Assembly: GCF_002423035.1 (NCBI RefSeq)
Contig: NZ_DIUM01000041.1
Location: 1 to 23,200 of the forward strand
Length of the DNA: 23,200 nucleotides
DNA from: Thiocapsa sp. UBA6158
GTDB lineage: Bacteria > Pseudomonadota > Gammaproteobacteria > Chromatiales > Chromatiaceae
Direction: 5' to 3'
The notes below the pieces were generated by a model, which worked only from the letters and a program-made list of their open reading frames with translations, did not search any database and was not told where the DNA came from. The translations under genes were made by a program, and so were the position numbers. Shown in pieces: positions 17,025 to 23,200 of this stretch; within the stretch, counting starts at the first letter, position 1, and every line of letters begins with the position of its first letter.

Positions 17025-17212
17025 ACCGCGTCCAGAGCGACATGCGTCATTTTCATTTTGCGTTTGGCTTTGGAGATGTCCTCGATCTCGGTGAGACGCG
17101 GTTTAAAATTTAATATTTTTAATATCTTAAACTGCGCCGGCTCAAGCGGTCGTCAAGTCTGCCGGGGCCGATCCCATCCAAAAATATTGCATGCCGCGCC
17201 GGGCGCGGTTTA
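17022..17212 (+). mobile_element. Composite palindromic element, right copy (MITE-like doublet)
   Basis: Two units sit head to tail. Unit 1 (17022-17105, 84 bp) has perfect 11-bp ends TAAACCGCGTC and GACGCGGTTTA and matches 1892-1809 on the opposite strand at 81 of 84 positions. A 22-bp AT-rich linker (17106-17127) follows. Unit 2 (17128-17212, 85 bp) has ends TAAACTGCGCC and GGCGCGGTTTA with one mismatch. Its right-hand 19 bases are also found in the collapsed second unit at 1763-1785. The element provides the stop of the DUF6394-like gene and ends three bases before the ATG of the potassium channel gene, leaving no room for any other leader. No coding capacity or target duplication is evident. 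Confidence 0.85.
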
Positions 17213-17215
17213 ATT

Positions 17216-18934
17216 ATGGACAACGTCGTCTACCTCATCATGCGGCGGATGCGCACGCCGCTCTTGGTCCTGATCGGGACCTACGCGGTGGCGATGGCGG
17301 GTATGGTGCTGATTCCCTCGCAGGACGCGGCCGGCAACCCGGTTCCGACGAGCTTCTTCCATGCCTTCTATTTCGTCAGCTACATGTCGACCACCATCGG
17401 TTTCGGCGAGCTGCCGAACGCCTTTACGGATGCACAACGAATCTGGGTCTCCTTCAGCGTGTTCGCGACGGTCGCGGTCTGGCTCTACGCGATCGGCACC
17501 CTGATCACGTTGCTGCAGGACACCACCTTTCAGCGTGCCATCACGGAGGCGCGTTTTCGCCGCCGGGTCCGGCGACTGCGCGAACCCTTCTATCTCGTCT
17601 GCGGCTACGGCCAAACCGGTACCGCCTTGGTGCGCAGCCTGACCGATCGACATCAGCGCGTGGTGACGATCGACGTCGATCCGCAGCGTGTAAATCTGCT
17701 CAAGCTCGATAACCTGCGCGAATATGTCCCCGCCTTGTGCGCCGATGCCCGCGAGCCGTCCAGTCTCGAGGCCGCAGGCCTGAAACATCCGCTCTGCAAA
17801 GGCGTGGTCGCACTCACCAACGTCAACGAGGCCAATCTCAAGATCGCCATCGCTGCGAAGCTCCTGCATCCCGAGATCACGGTCATCTGTCGGGCCGATT
17901 CGCATGAGGTCGAGGCCAACATGGCCTCGTTCGGAACCGATCACATCTACGACCCTTTCGATACCTTCGCCCTGGATATGGCGATCGCCATTCAGGCACC
18001 CTGTTTGACCCTGTTGAGCAAGTGGCTGGCCGGCTACGAGGACCAGGCGCTCGATACACCGATCTTTCCGCCGGCCGAAGGGCGTTGGGTGATCTGCGGT
18101 TTCGGGCGTTTCGGCAAGGCCATGTATCGCCATCTGAGCGATCAGGGCCTGGAGCTCACCGTGATCGAGGCGGTTCCGCACAAGACCGGCATCCCCAAGC
18201 AAGGCGTCGTGTACGGGCGTGGTACCGAGGCGGTCACGCTGGAGCAGGCCGGGATCGTCGAGGCCGTCGGCTTGGTGGCCGGCACCGACGACGACGCGAA
18301 CAACCTCTCGATCATCATGACCGCCTTGAAGCTGAATCCGACCCTGTTCGTCGTGGCCCGTCAGAATCACCGTCACAATAAGGTCTTGTTCGAGCGCGTC
18401 GGTGCGCAAGTGGTGATGATGCCGAGCAGCATCATCGCCGACCGTATCCGGGTGCGCTTGGGTACGCCGTTGCTGGCCGAGCTGACGATACTGGCGCGCT
18501 ATCGCAAGGACGACTGGGCCTGCGAGTTGGTCAGCCGGGTGGTCGCACTGGTCGACGATCACCCTCCACATGTCTGGGAGATCACGATCGACGAGATCCA
18601 TGCGCCGGCCTTGTGTGCCATGGATCGATGCGGCAACCCCGTGACCGTCGAACAACTCTCGCGCGATCCACGCGACCGCGATCGGGCGCTGCCGCTGATC
18701 GTCTTGTTGCGAATGGACGACGACGAGCGCGAGCTGCTGCCGGCCGCGGATGTGCGGTTGCGCAGCGGTGACCGTCTGCTGCTGTGCGGGCCCGCCGACG
18801 CGAGCCGCAGTCTGGCGTGGACGCTGCGGAACCTCAATGTGCTCGAATATGTCTTGACCGGGAACGTCGCTCCCGGCGGACTGATCTGGCGCTGGTTGGC
18901 ACGGCGTCGTGCGCGTGCCGCGTCCGACACCTGA
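17216..18934 (+). CDS. Potassium channel with two RCK (TrkA) domains
   Basis: The 572-residue protein has a two-helix pore module. Helix 1 is at about 14-34 and helix 2 at about 76-101, with the pore loop FYFVSYMSTTIGFGELP (51-67). The selectivity filter TIGFGE replaces the usual GYG tyrosine with phenylalanine, as in some TrkH/TrkA-linked and prokaryotic channels. Two TrkA_N/RCK nucleotide-binding domains follow, beginning FYLVCGYGQTGTALV (about 125) and WVICGFGRFGKAMY (about 290), and a TrkA_C domain lies near the end (LPAADVRLRSGDRLLLCGP). It probably conducts K+ under cytoplasmic ligand control. No Shine-Dalgarno lies before the ATG, because the sequence up to three bases upstream belongs to the repeat element. 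The stop TGA is part of a TGAACCGCGTCC end resembling the same repeats. Confidence 0.93.
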   Translation: MDNVVYLIMRRMRTPLLVLIGTYAVAMAGMVLIPSQDAAGNPVPTSFFHAFYFVSYMSTTIGFGELPNAFTDAQRIWVSFSVFATVAVWLYAIGTLITLLQDTTFQRAITEARFRRRVRRLREPFYLVCGYGQTGTALVRSLTDRHQRVVTIDVDPQRVNLLKLDNLREYVPALCADAREPSSLEAAGLKHPLCKGVVALTNVNEANLKIAIAAKLLHPEITVICRADSHEVEANMASFGTDHIYDPFDTFALDMAIAIQAPCLTLLSKWLAGYEDQALDTPIFPPAEGRWVICGFGRFGKAMYRHLSDQGLELTVIEAVPHKTGIPKQGVVYGRGTEAVTLEQAGIVEAVGLVAGTDDDANNLSIIMTALKLNPTLFVVARQNHRHNKVLFERVGAQVVMMPSSIIADRIRVRLGTPLLAELTILARYRKDDWACELVSRVVALVDDHPPHVWEITIDEIHAPALCAMDRCGNPVTVEQLSRDPRDRDRALPLIVLLRMDDDERELLPAADVRLRSGDRLLLCGPADASRSLAWTLRNLNVLEYVLTGNVAPGGLIWRWLARRRARAASDT

Positions 18935-18943
18935 ACCGCGTCC
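18932..18943 (+). repeat. Solo terminal repeat of the palindromic family
   Basis: TGAACCGCGTCC matches the consensus T(A/G)AA(C/G)CGCGTCC seen at the ends of the other elements. Its first three bases are the TGA stop of the potassium channel gene. I find no complementary end within the next 170 bases, so it is a truncated or decayed copy. Confidence 0.5.
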
Positions 18944-18975
18944 GTCGGCGCTTCGTCTCGGCGCGACCTTCGCTG

Positions 18976-19044
18976 TACCGAGCGCACCCGGGTTTTCGCA
19001 AAGCAGCGCGTGCAATGCGGCGAAAAATCCGCGGGTGCTCGGTA
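18976..19044. repeat. Long imperfect inverted repeat between channel and hemerythrin genes
   Basis: The arm at 18976-18999 (starting TACCGAGCGCACCCG) pairs imperfectly with 19020-19044 (ending CGGGTGCTCGGTA), leaving a loop of about 20 bases. The paired GCGAAAA/TTTTCGC tips are next to the loop. It lies 41 bases after the channel stop and could serve as a terminator or mRNA 3' structure, though no T-run follows. Confidence 0.45.
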
Positions 19045-19104
19045 TCGGGATGAGGATGATGGCATACTGGGGCAACGTCGACCGCTGTCACGAGGAAAAG
19101 GCCC

Positions 19105-19656
19105 ATGTACCCGGTAATGACTCGACTCGCCGAGGACCACGTCCGTCTCGCAAGGCTGCTCGATCTGTTCGAAGACCTGCTGAACCGTTTTCACGAGGGT
19201 GCGGAGCCCGATTACGAGCTCATGTGCGAGATGCTCGAGTACATGGACAACTACTCCGATGTCGTCCATCACCCGACCGAGGATCTGATCTTCGAGCGTG
19301 TTCTGGAGAAAGGCACCGAGCGCCGCGACGTCTTCGATGTCCTCATGCGTCAGCATAAGGCCTTGGGTCAATTGAGCCGCCGTTTTCGCCAATCGCTCGA
19401 CGGTATCCTCCATGAGGAGGTCTTGCTGCGCGAAGATGTCGAGGCCCACGGTCGCGAGCTGATCGGCACCTTGCGTGCTCATAAGCGGCTCGAAGACGAT
19501 GAGGCCTTCCCGATCGCACTCGAACGTCTGTCCGAGGAGGATTGGGCACAGATCGAGGCGCAGGCGCCGAACCTCGAAGACCCCTTGTTCGGGACCCTGG
19601 ATCCGCTGCGCTATCGAGCGCTCTACGCGCGCCTCTCGGCGGAGTCCAGGGACTGA
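19105..19656 (+). CDS. Hemerythrin-like (HHE) domain protein
   Basis: The 183-residue cytoplasmic protein is a predicted four-helix bundle with a di-iron ligand set. His12 is in AEDHVRL, and His55, His56 and Glu59 are in DVVHHPTEDLIFE. His84 is in MRQHKALGQL, and His126 with Glu/Asp at 130-132 are in LRAHKRLEDDEAF. These fit the HHE family, which binds oxygen or NO or takes part in iron and redox stress responses. The last 40 residues (SEEDWAQIEAQ and onward) are a C-terminal extension typical of larger HHE proteins. GAGGAAAAGG precedes the ATG. It stands alone between the channel and hemH; a link to haem or iron metabolism is suggested only by the neighbour. Confidence 0.9.
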   Translation: MYPVMTRLAEDHVRLARLLDLFEDLLNRFHEGAEPDYELMCEMLEYMDNYSDVVHHPTEDLIFERVLEKGTERRDVFDVLMRQHKALGQLSRRFRQSLDGILHEEVLLREDVEAHGRELIGTLRAHKRLEDDEAFPIALERLSEEDWAQIEAQAPNLEDPLFGTLDPLRYRALYARLSAESRD

Positions 19657-19818
19657 GCTGCGCGGTGTGTGAGGGCGTCCGAGCGATCAGTTACGGCCTG
19701 CGACGTGTCGGACAAAGACCTCTTCAAACCGATTCGGGTCAAGCCCCGGCTCGGACGCGTTCGCGCCCGAGATCCGCTCGACCCGTGACCGGATCCACTC
19801 CAAAGCCGAGACGGAGTC

Positions 19819-20919
19819 ATGACGTTCGTAAGTACCCCTGATTTTCGCCACGATACCCCTGAATGCCTCGGGATCCTCCTCGTCAACCTCGGCACCCCGG
19901 ATGCCCCGACCGTGCCGGCCGTGCGCCGCTATCTGGCCGAGTTTCTGGCCGACCCGCGCGTTGTGGAGCTGCCGCGCGCGCTCTGGCTCCCGATCCTGCA
20001 CGCCGTCATCCTGCGCGTGCGTCCCGCCCGTTCCGCCAAGGCGTACCGGGCGGTGTGGGCGGAGGACGGCTCGCCGCTCCTGAGCATCGCCCGGCGGCAG
20101 GCCGCTGCCCTCCAGACTCGCCTGACCGAGCGGTTTGTAGGCCCGGTCAAGGTCGCGCTGGGGATGCGCTACGGCAACCCGTCCATCCCTTCGGCCCTGG
20201 CCCAGCTGCGCCAAGCCAACGCGCGTCGGATCCTGGTCCTGCCGCTTTATCCGCAGTATTCCGGATCGACCACCGCCTCGGTGTTCGATGCCGTCACGCG
20301 CGAGCTGCAGCGTTGGCGCTGGCTGCCCGAGCTGCGCTTCATCAACCAGTACCACGACGAGCCGGCTTATATCGACGCGGTAGCCGAGAGCATCCGCCAC
20401 CACTGGGCCGAGCAGGGCGAGCCCGAGCGTCTGCTGTTTTCCTTCCATGGGATTCCCAAGGATTATTTCGAGAAGGGCGACCCCTATTTCTGCCATTGTC
20501 AGAAGACCGCGCGACTGGTGACCGATCGTCTCGGTCTGCCGTCGGAGCGCTGGGCATTGACCTTCCAGTCGCGCGTCGGCTTCCAAGAGTGGCTCAAGCC
20601 CTATACGGACGAGACACTGAAGGCATGGGGTGCCGAAGGCGTGCGATCGGTCCAGGTTTTGTCGCCCGGATTCTCGGCCGATTGCCTTGAGACCATCGAG
20701 GAGATCGACGAGGAGAACCGCGGCTATTTCCTCGGCGCCGGAGGCAAGGAGTTCGGCTATATCCATTGCCTAAACGACCGTCCGGACCATATCGAGATGA
20801 TGGCCGGTCTGATCGAACGGCACAGCTCGGGGTGGGCCGAGGTCAGCCGCGTTGCGGTCGACGCCACCGCACTGGCTGCACGGCGCGAGCGAGCGTTTGC
20901 GCTCGGTGCTGCGGCTTGA
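19819..20919 (+). CDS. hemH: Ferrochelatase
   Basis: Inserts Fe2+ into protoporphyrin IX, the last step of protohaem synthesis. The 366-residue product includes GILLVNLGTPDAP near the start (18-30), the catalytic SFHGIPKDYF (His210) and the conserved PGFSADCLETIEEI (Glu291). LPLYPQYSGSTT (141-152) is another family block. The FCHCQ pair (Cys225, Cys227) is usual in proteobacterial enzymes. The ATG at 19819 has GGAG very close to it, and the first 15 residues are poorly conserved, so a start slightly downstream is possible. It is followed after 33 bp by the DUF971 gene. Confidence 0.96.
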   Translation: MTFVSTPDFRHDTPECLGILLVNLGTPDAPTVPAVRRYLAEFLADPRVVELPRALWLPILHAVILRVRPARSAKAYRAVWAEDGSPLLSIARRQAAALQTRLTERFVGPVKVALGMRYGNPSIPSALAQLRQANARRILVLPLYPQYSGSTTASVFDAVTRELQRWRWLPELRFINQYHDEPAYIDAVAESIRHHWAEQGEPERLLFSFHGIPKDYFEKGDPYFCHCQKTARLVTDRLGLPSERWALTFQSRVGFQEWLKPYTDETLKAWGAEGVRSVQVLSPGFSADCLETIEEIDEENRGYFLGAGGKEFGYIHCLNDRPDHIEMMAGLIERHSSGWAEVSRVAVDATALAARRERAFALGAAA

Positions 20920-20952
20920 TGCCGACCCATCGCCGGATTCGAGGAGTTGACT

Positions 20953-21417
20953 ATGCACCAACGCGCCCGACCGACCGAAATCAACCTGCATCAGAAGTCA
21001 CGCATCCTGGAAGTGGCCTTCGACGACGGGGCACGCTTCAGACTGCCGTGCGAGTACCTGCGGGTCTATTCGCCGTCCGCCGAGGTCCGCGGCCATTCGC
21101 CGAGCACCGCGAAGCTCCAGGTCAAGAAGGAAGAGGTCAACATCACCGACCTGCAGCAGGTCGGTAGCTATGCGGTGAAGATCTTCTTCGACGACGGCCA
21201 CAAGTCCGGTCTCTATGACTGGGAATACCTCTACAAACTCGGGCGGGCCTGGCAGCCGTTTTGGTTCGACTATCTGGAGAAGATCGGCGCGGCCGGGTAT
21301 ACGCGCACGGCTCCGGATCCCTTCGAGACCATGAAGGCGCGCGGGGAGTCGCCGTCCGAACTGCCTGACCGGCCAGCGGCGAGCCCGACCGAGACCACCG
21401 AGGAGGCGACCCCGTGA
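20953..21417 (+). CDS. DUF971 family protein
   Basis: The 154-residue protein shows the DUF971 (gamma-butyrobetaine hydroxylase-like N-terminal) domain at about residues 8-100. Recognisable pieces are RILEVAFDDGARFRLPCEYLR, VGSYAVKIFFDDGH and SGLYDWEYLYKLG. In other proteins this fold binds iron-sulfur clusters or zinc, and it is found as a stand-alone protein in many proteobacteria, often near ubiE/ubiJ or hslVU. The role is unknown. The C-terminal 40 residues are Pro/Thr/Glu-rich and probably disordered. The ATG has GAGGAG seven bases upstream. Its stop overlaps the GTG start of the sugar dehydrogenase. Confidence 0.9.
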   Translation: MHQRARPTEINLHQKSRILEVAFDDGARFRLPCEYLRVYSPSAEVRGHSPSTAKLQVKKEEVNITDLQQVGSYAVKIFFDDGHKSGLYDWEYLYKLGRAWQPFWFDYLEKIGAAGYTRTAPDPFETMKARGESPSELPDRPAASPTETTEEATP

Positions 21418-22574
21418 TCCGCCCGATCTTGCTCGCGGTCCTTGGGTCGCTCTGGCTCCCGCTCGCCCACTGCGCACCGGTCGAAGGTCCGGTCAAACCC
21501 ACCGCGGACGTACCCGAGGCGAAGGGGTGGAGCACCGAGGTGGTGGTGCGAGGGCTGGAGCATCCCTGGTCCATCGTCTGGCTCCCGGACGGATCGGCGC
21601 TGATCACCGAGCGCCCGGGGCGTCTGCGAATCCTGCGCGACGGCGCCTTGACGCGCGAGCCTGTCGATGGTCTGCCTCCCGTGTTGTCCTACGGCCAAGG
21701 CGGTCTGTTGGATGTCGCCCTGCATCCGGATTTCGAGCGCAACCAGCTGGTCTATCTCACCTTCGCGACCGGGACCCGGGATGCCAACCTCACCGCGCTC
21801 GCACGCGGACGGCTCGACGGCAACCGGCTGCGGGATGTCGATGTGATTTTCACGAACGCCGACGTCAAGAGCGGTGGACAACACTTCGGCTCGCGCCTGC
21901 TTTGGCTGCCGGACAAGAGCCTGCTCATGAGTATCGGCGACGGCGGCAATCCGCCGATTTCCTTTGCAGGCAGCAACATCCGCGATCAGGCGCAACGCCT
22001 CGAAACGCACTTCGGCAAGGTCTTGCGGTTGACCGAGGACGGACGCCCTCATCCCGACAACCCCTTCATCGATCGAAAGGGTGCGCGACCTGAGATCTAC
22101 AGCTACGGCCACCGCAATATCCAGGGTCTTGCCCTGGATCCCGCGAGCGGACACGTCTGGGCCAACGAGCACGGTTCCCGCGGCGGCGACGAGCTCAACC
22201 TGATCGAGCCCGGCAAGAACTATGGTTGGCCCGAGGTCACTTACAGCATGGAATACCGCGGGCCGCGCGTCTCCGACGAGACCAGTCGTCCCGGGGTGGT
22301 CGACCCGCTGATCAACTGGACACCCTCCAAGGCGCCGAGCGGACTGGTGCTCTACACCGGCGATCGCTATCCGGGCTGGCAAGGCAACCTCTTCAGCGGG
22401 GCCCTGGTCTTCGGAGAGGTGCGTCGCATCGTCCTGGACGGCACGAAGGTCGTCGACGAGGAAAAGCTCACCATCGGCAATCGCGTGAGAGACGTCCGGC
22501 AGGGGCCGGACGGTTATCTTTATGTGCTGATCGACTCGGGCGAGGGGTCTCTACTGCGCATTGAGCCTCGCTGA
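21414..22574 (+). CDS. PQQ-dependent aldose sugar dehydrogenase (YliI/GSDH family)
   Basis: The 386-residue protein has an N-terminal export signal (hydrophobic segment 3-19), and is probably periplasmic. The beta-propeller carries family motifs: HPWSIVWLPDGSALITERPGRL, GGLLDVALHPDF, SRLLWLPDKSLLMSIGDGG, EIYSYGHRNIQGLALD and EHGSRGGDELN. It resembles soluble PQQ aldose dehydrogenases, which oxidise sugars to lactones and pass electrons to the respiratory chain. PQQ supply cannot be judged from this window. The GTG start overlaps the DUF971 stop (GTGA) and has AGGAGG upstream. A cysteine at residue 20 follows LAH, a poor lipobox, so secretion as a soluble protein is favoured. Its TGA stop is the first codon of the repeat at 22572-22657. 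Confidence 0.92.
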   Translation: MIRPILLAVLGSLWLPLAHCAPVEGPVKPTADVPEAKGWSTEVVVRGLEHPWSIVWLPDGSALITERPGRLRILRDGALTREPVDGLPPVLSYGQGGLLDVALHPDFERNQLVYLTFATGTRDANLTALARGRLDGNRLRDVDVIFTNADVKSGGQHFGSRLLWLPDKSLLMSIGDGGNPPISFAGSNIRDQAQRLETHFGKVLRLTEDGRPHPDNPFIDRKGARPEIYSYGHRNIQGLALDPASGHVWANEHGSRGGDELNLIEPGKNYGWPEVTYSMEYRGPRVSDETSRPGVVDPLINWTPSKAPSGLVLYTGDRYPGWQGNLFSGALVFGEVRRIVLDGTKVVDEEKLTIGNRVRDVRQGPDGYLYVLIDSGEGSLLRIEPR

Positions 22575-22657
22575 AGCGCGTCCCGGGTGCCTCTTCTATC
22601 TCGGCTGGATGTGCGAGCCTCTGCGCATCCAAACAACTCGTCGCCGGACGCGCTTCA
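22572..22657 (+). repeat. Palindromic element unit with variant ends (86 bp)
   Basis: TGAAGCGCGTCC (22572-22583) and its exact complement GGACGCGCTTCA (22646-22657) bound an 86-bp unit. The ends follow the same pattern as TAAACCGCGTC but carry compensatory base changes on both sides. An inner hairpin is formed by GGATGTGCG and TGCGCATCC. The first three bases are the stop codon of the sugar dehydrogenase gene. Confidence 0.8.
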
Positions 22658-22695
22658 GGATTTTAAAGTGCTTCTCCCGAAACGCTTTTTTATCC
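22658..22695. other. Linker between the two repeat units
   Basis: Thirty-eight AT-richer bases separate the two units, bounded by GGAT and ATCC and containing a run of T (22685-22691). It occupies the same place as the 22-23 bp linkers of the other two doublets, but its sequence is not clearly related. Confidence 0.6.
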
Positions 22696-22777
22696 TAAAC
22701 CGCGTCTGGCCAACGCACTGGACGGCGACAAGGCCGGGATTGCCCCCGGCCAGGCAGGTCACCTCGGACGCGGTTTA
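22696..22777 (-). repeat. Palindromic element unit (82 bp) at the argG 3' end
   Basis: TAAACCGCGTC (22696-22706) and GACGCGGTTTA (22767-22777) form perfect 11-bp ends. An inner hairpin (GGCCGGG/CCCGGCC) sits in the middle. The last three bases are the argG stop codon on the minus strand. Together with the unit at 22572-22657 it fills the gap between two convergent genes. The interior differs from the 84-bp units at the other loci. Confidence 0.85.
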
Positions 22778-23200
22778 GGGGCGGTTTTTGCGCCCCGCCA
22801 CCCGCAACCTCAGCGCATTCAACCGGATAAACCCGGTCGCATCCTTTTGATCGTAGGCCCCGGCATCCTCTTCGAAGGTCGCGATCGAGGCATCGAACAG
22901 GCTGTTGGTCTCTGACTTGCGCCCGACCACCATCACGTTGCCCTTGTAGAGCCGCAGGCGCACGACGCCGTTGACCACCTCTTGGGTGGCGTCGATCGCG
23001 GCCTGAAGCATCAGCCGCTCGGGCGCGAACCAATAGCCGTTGTAGACGAGGCTCGCGTAACGCGGCATCAGCTCGTCCTTGAGGTGCGCGGCCTCGCGGT
23101 CGAGCGTCAGGGACTCCATCGCGCGATGGGCCTTGAGCAGGATGGTACCGCCGGGGGTCTCGTAGCAGCCGCGCGACTTCATGCCGACATAACGGTTTTC
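22775..23200 (-). CDS. argG: Argininosuccinate synthase, C-terminal part (window edge)
   Basis: Only the last 141 residues lie inside the window; the frame continues through position 23200. The fragment includes ENRYVGMKSRGCYETPGG, KDELMPRYASLVYNGYWFAPER, and YKGNVMVVGRKSE, all characteristic of the C-terminal domain of ArgG. The enzyme joins citrulline and aspartate at the expense of ATP in arginine synthesis. The C-terminus RLRVAGRKNRP looks natural rather than truncated, although its TAA stop belongs to the adjoining repeat. It converges with the sugar dehydrogenase gene. Confidence 0.95.
   Translation of the reverse strand, partial: ENRYVGMKSRGCYETPGGTILLKAHRAMESLTLDREAAHLKDELMPRYASLVYNGYWFAPERLMLQAAIDATQEVVNGVVRLRLYKGNVMVVGRKSETNSLFDASIATFEEDAGAYDQKDATGFIRLNALRLRVAGRKNRP

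Noticed and set aside
17022..17212. Insertion sequence with its own transposase
   Set aside because: The doublet is under 200 bp and no frame in or near it encodes a transposase, so any mobility would need an enzyme supplied from elsewhere.
17210..19075. Long open frame (621 codons) on the minus strand over the potassium channel gene
   Set aside because: The plus strand encodes a convincing pore, selectivity filter and two RCK domains. The antisense product has no such features.

Overview
The window reads as a chromosomal segment of a GC-rich gammaproteobacterium. Gene content and order best fit a purple sulfur bacterium (Chromatiaceae; for example the Thiocapsa/Thiocystis/Allochromatium group). 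The clues are type IV pilus genes pilB-pilC-pilD-coaE next to each other, an acetate uptake and activation block (acs, sodium/solute symporter with DUF4212 partner, cNMP/CBS/DUF294 protein, exonuclease), a threonine synthase coupled to a Leptospira-type citramalate synthase, and a DUF6394-like gene beside a two-RCK potassium channel. The genus is an inference; no rRNA is present.

Layout. Positions 80-5721 (minus strand) form one block read from high to low coordinates: a NYN nuclease-like protein fused to a cold-shock-like domain, pilB (assembly ATPase), pilC (platform protein), pilD (prepilin peptidase) and coaE (dephospho-CoA kinase). Positions 5860-13082 (minus) hold the acetate block: a tandemly duplicated DUF4212 subunit, the symporter, a terminator hairpin, the cNMP-CBS-nucleotidyltransferase protein, a DnaQ-fold exonuclease, and acetyl-CoA synthetase. 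A 478-bp intergenic region (13083-13560) separates this block from the plus-strand half. Positions 13561-18934 (plus) carry thrC and cimA with a 4-base overlap, a small membrane protein and a potassium channel. Positions 19105-22574 (plus) carry a hemerythrin-like protein, ferrochelatase, a DUF971 protein and a PQQ-type sugar dehydrogenase. The window ends inside argG (minus, 3' part only).

The most unusual content is a family of short palindromic elements with terminal inverted repeats of the form T(A/G)AA(C/G)CGCGTC. Full units are 82-86 bp and occur as doublets joined by 22-38 bp linkers. They sit at 1763-1892, 17022-17212 and 22572-22777, with a short form at 753-779 and a solo end at 18932-18943. 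Two units on opposite strands, 15 kb apart, are identical at 81 of 84 positions. In all six cases where a gene ends at one of these elements (pilD, pilC, the DUF6394-like gene, the potassium channel gene, the sugar dehydrogenase and argG), the first three bases of the element are the in-frame stop codon. One doublet ends three bases before the start codon of the potassium channel gene. This looks like a non-autonomous, stop-codon-associated repeat family and is the best candidate here for something undescribed.

Other points of note are the in-frame tandem duplication of DUF4212, the NYN plus cold-shock-domain fusion upstream of the pilus genes, and an EF-hand-like calcium loop in an extracytoplasmic segment of the symporter.
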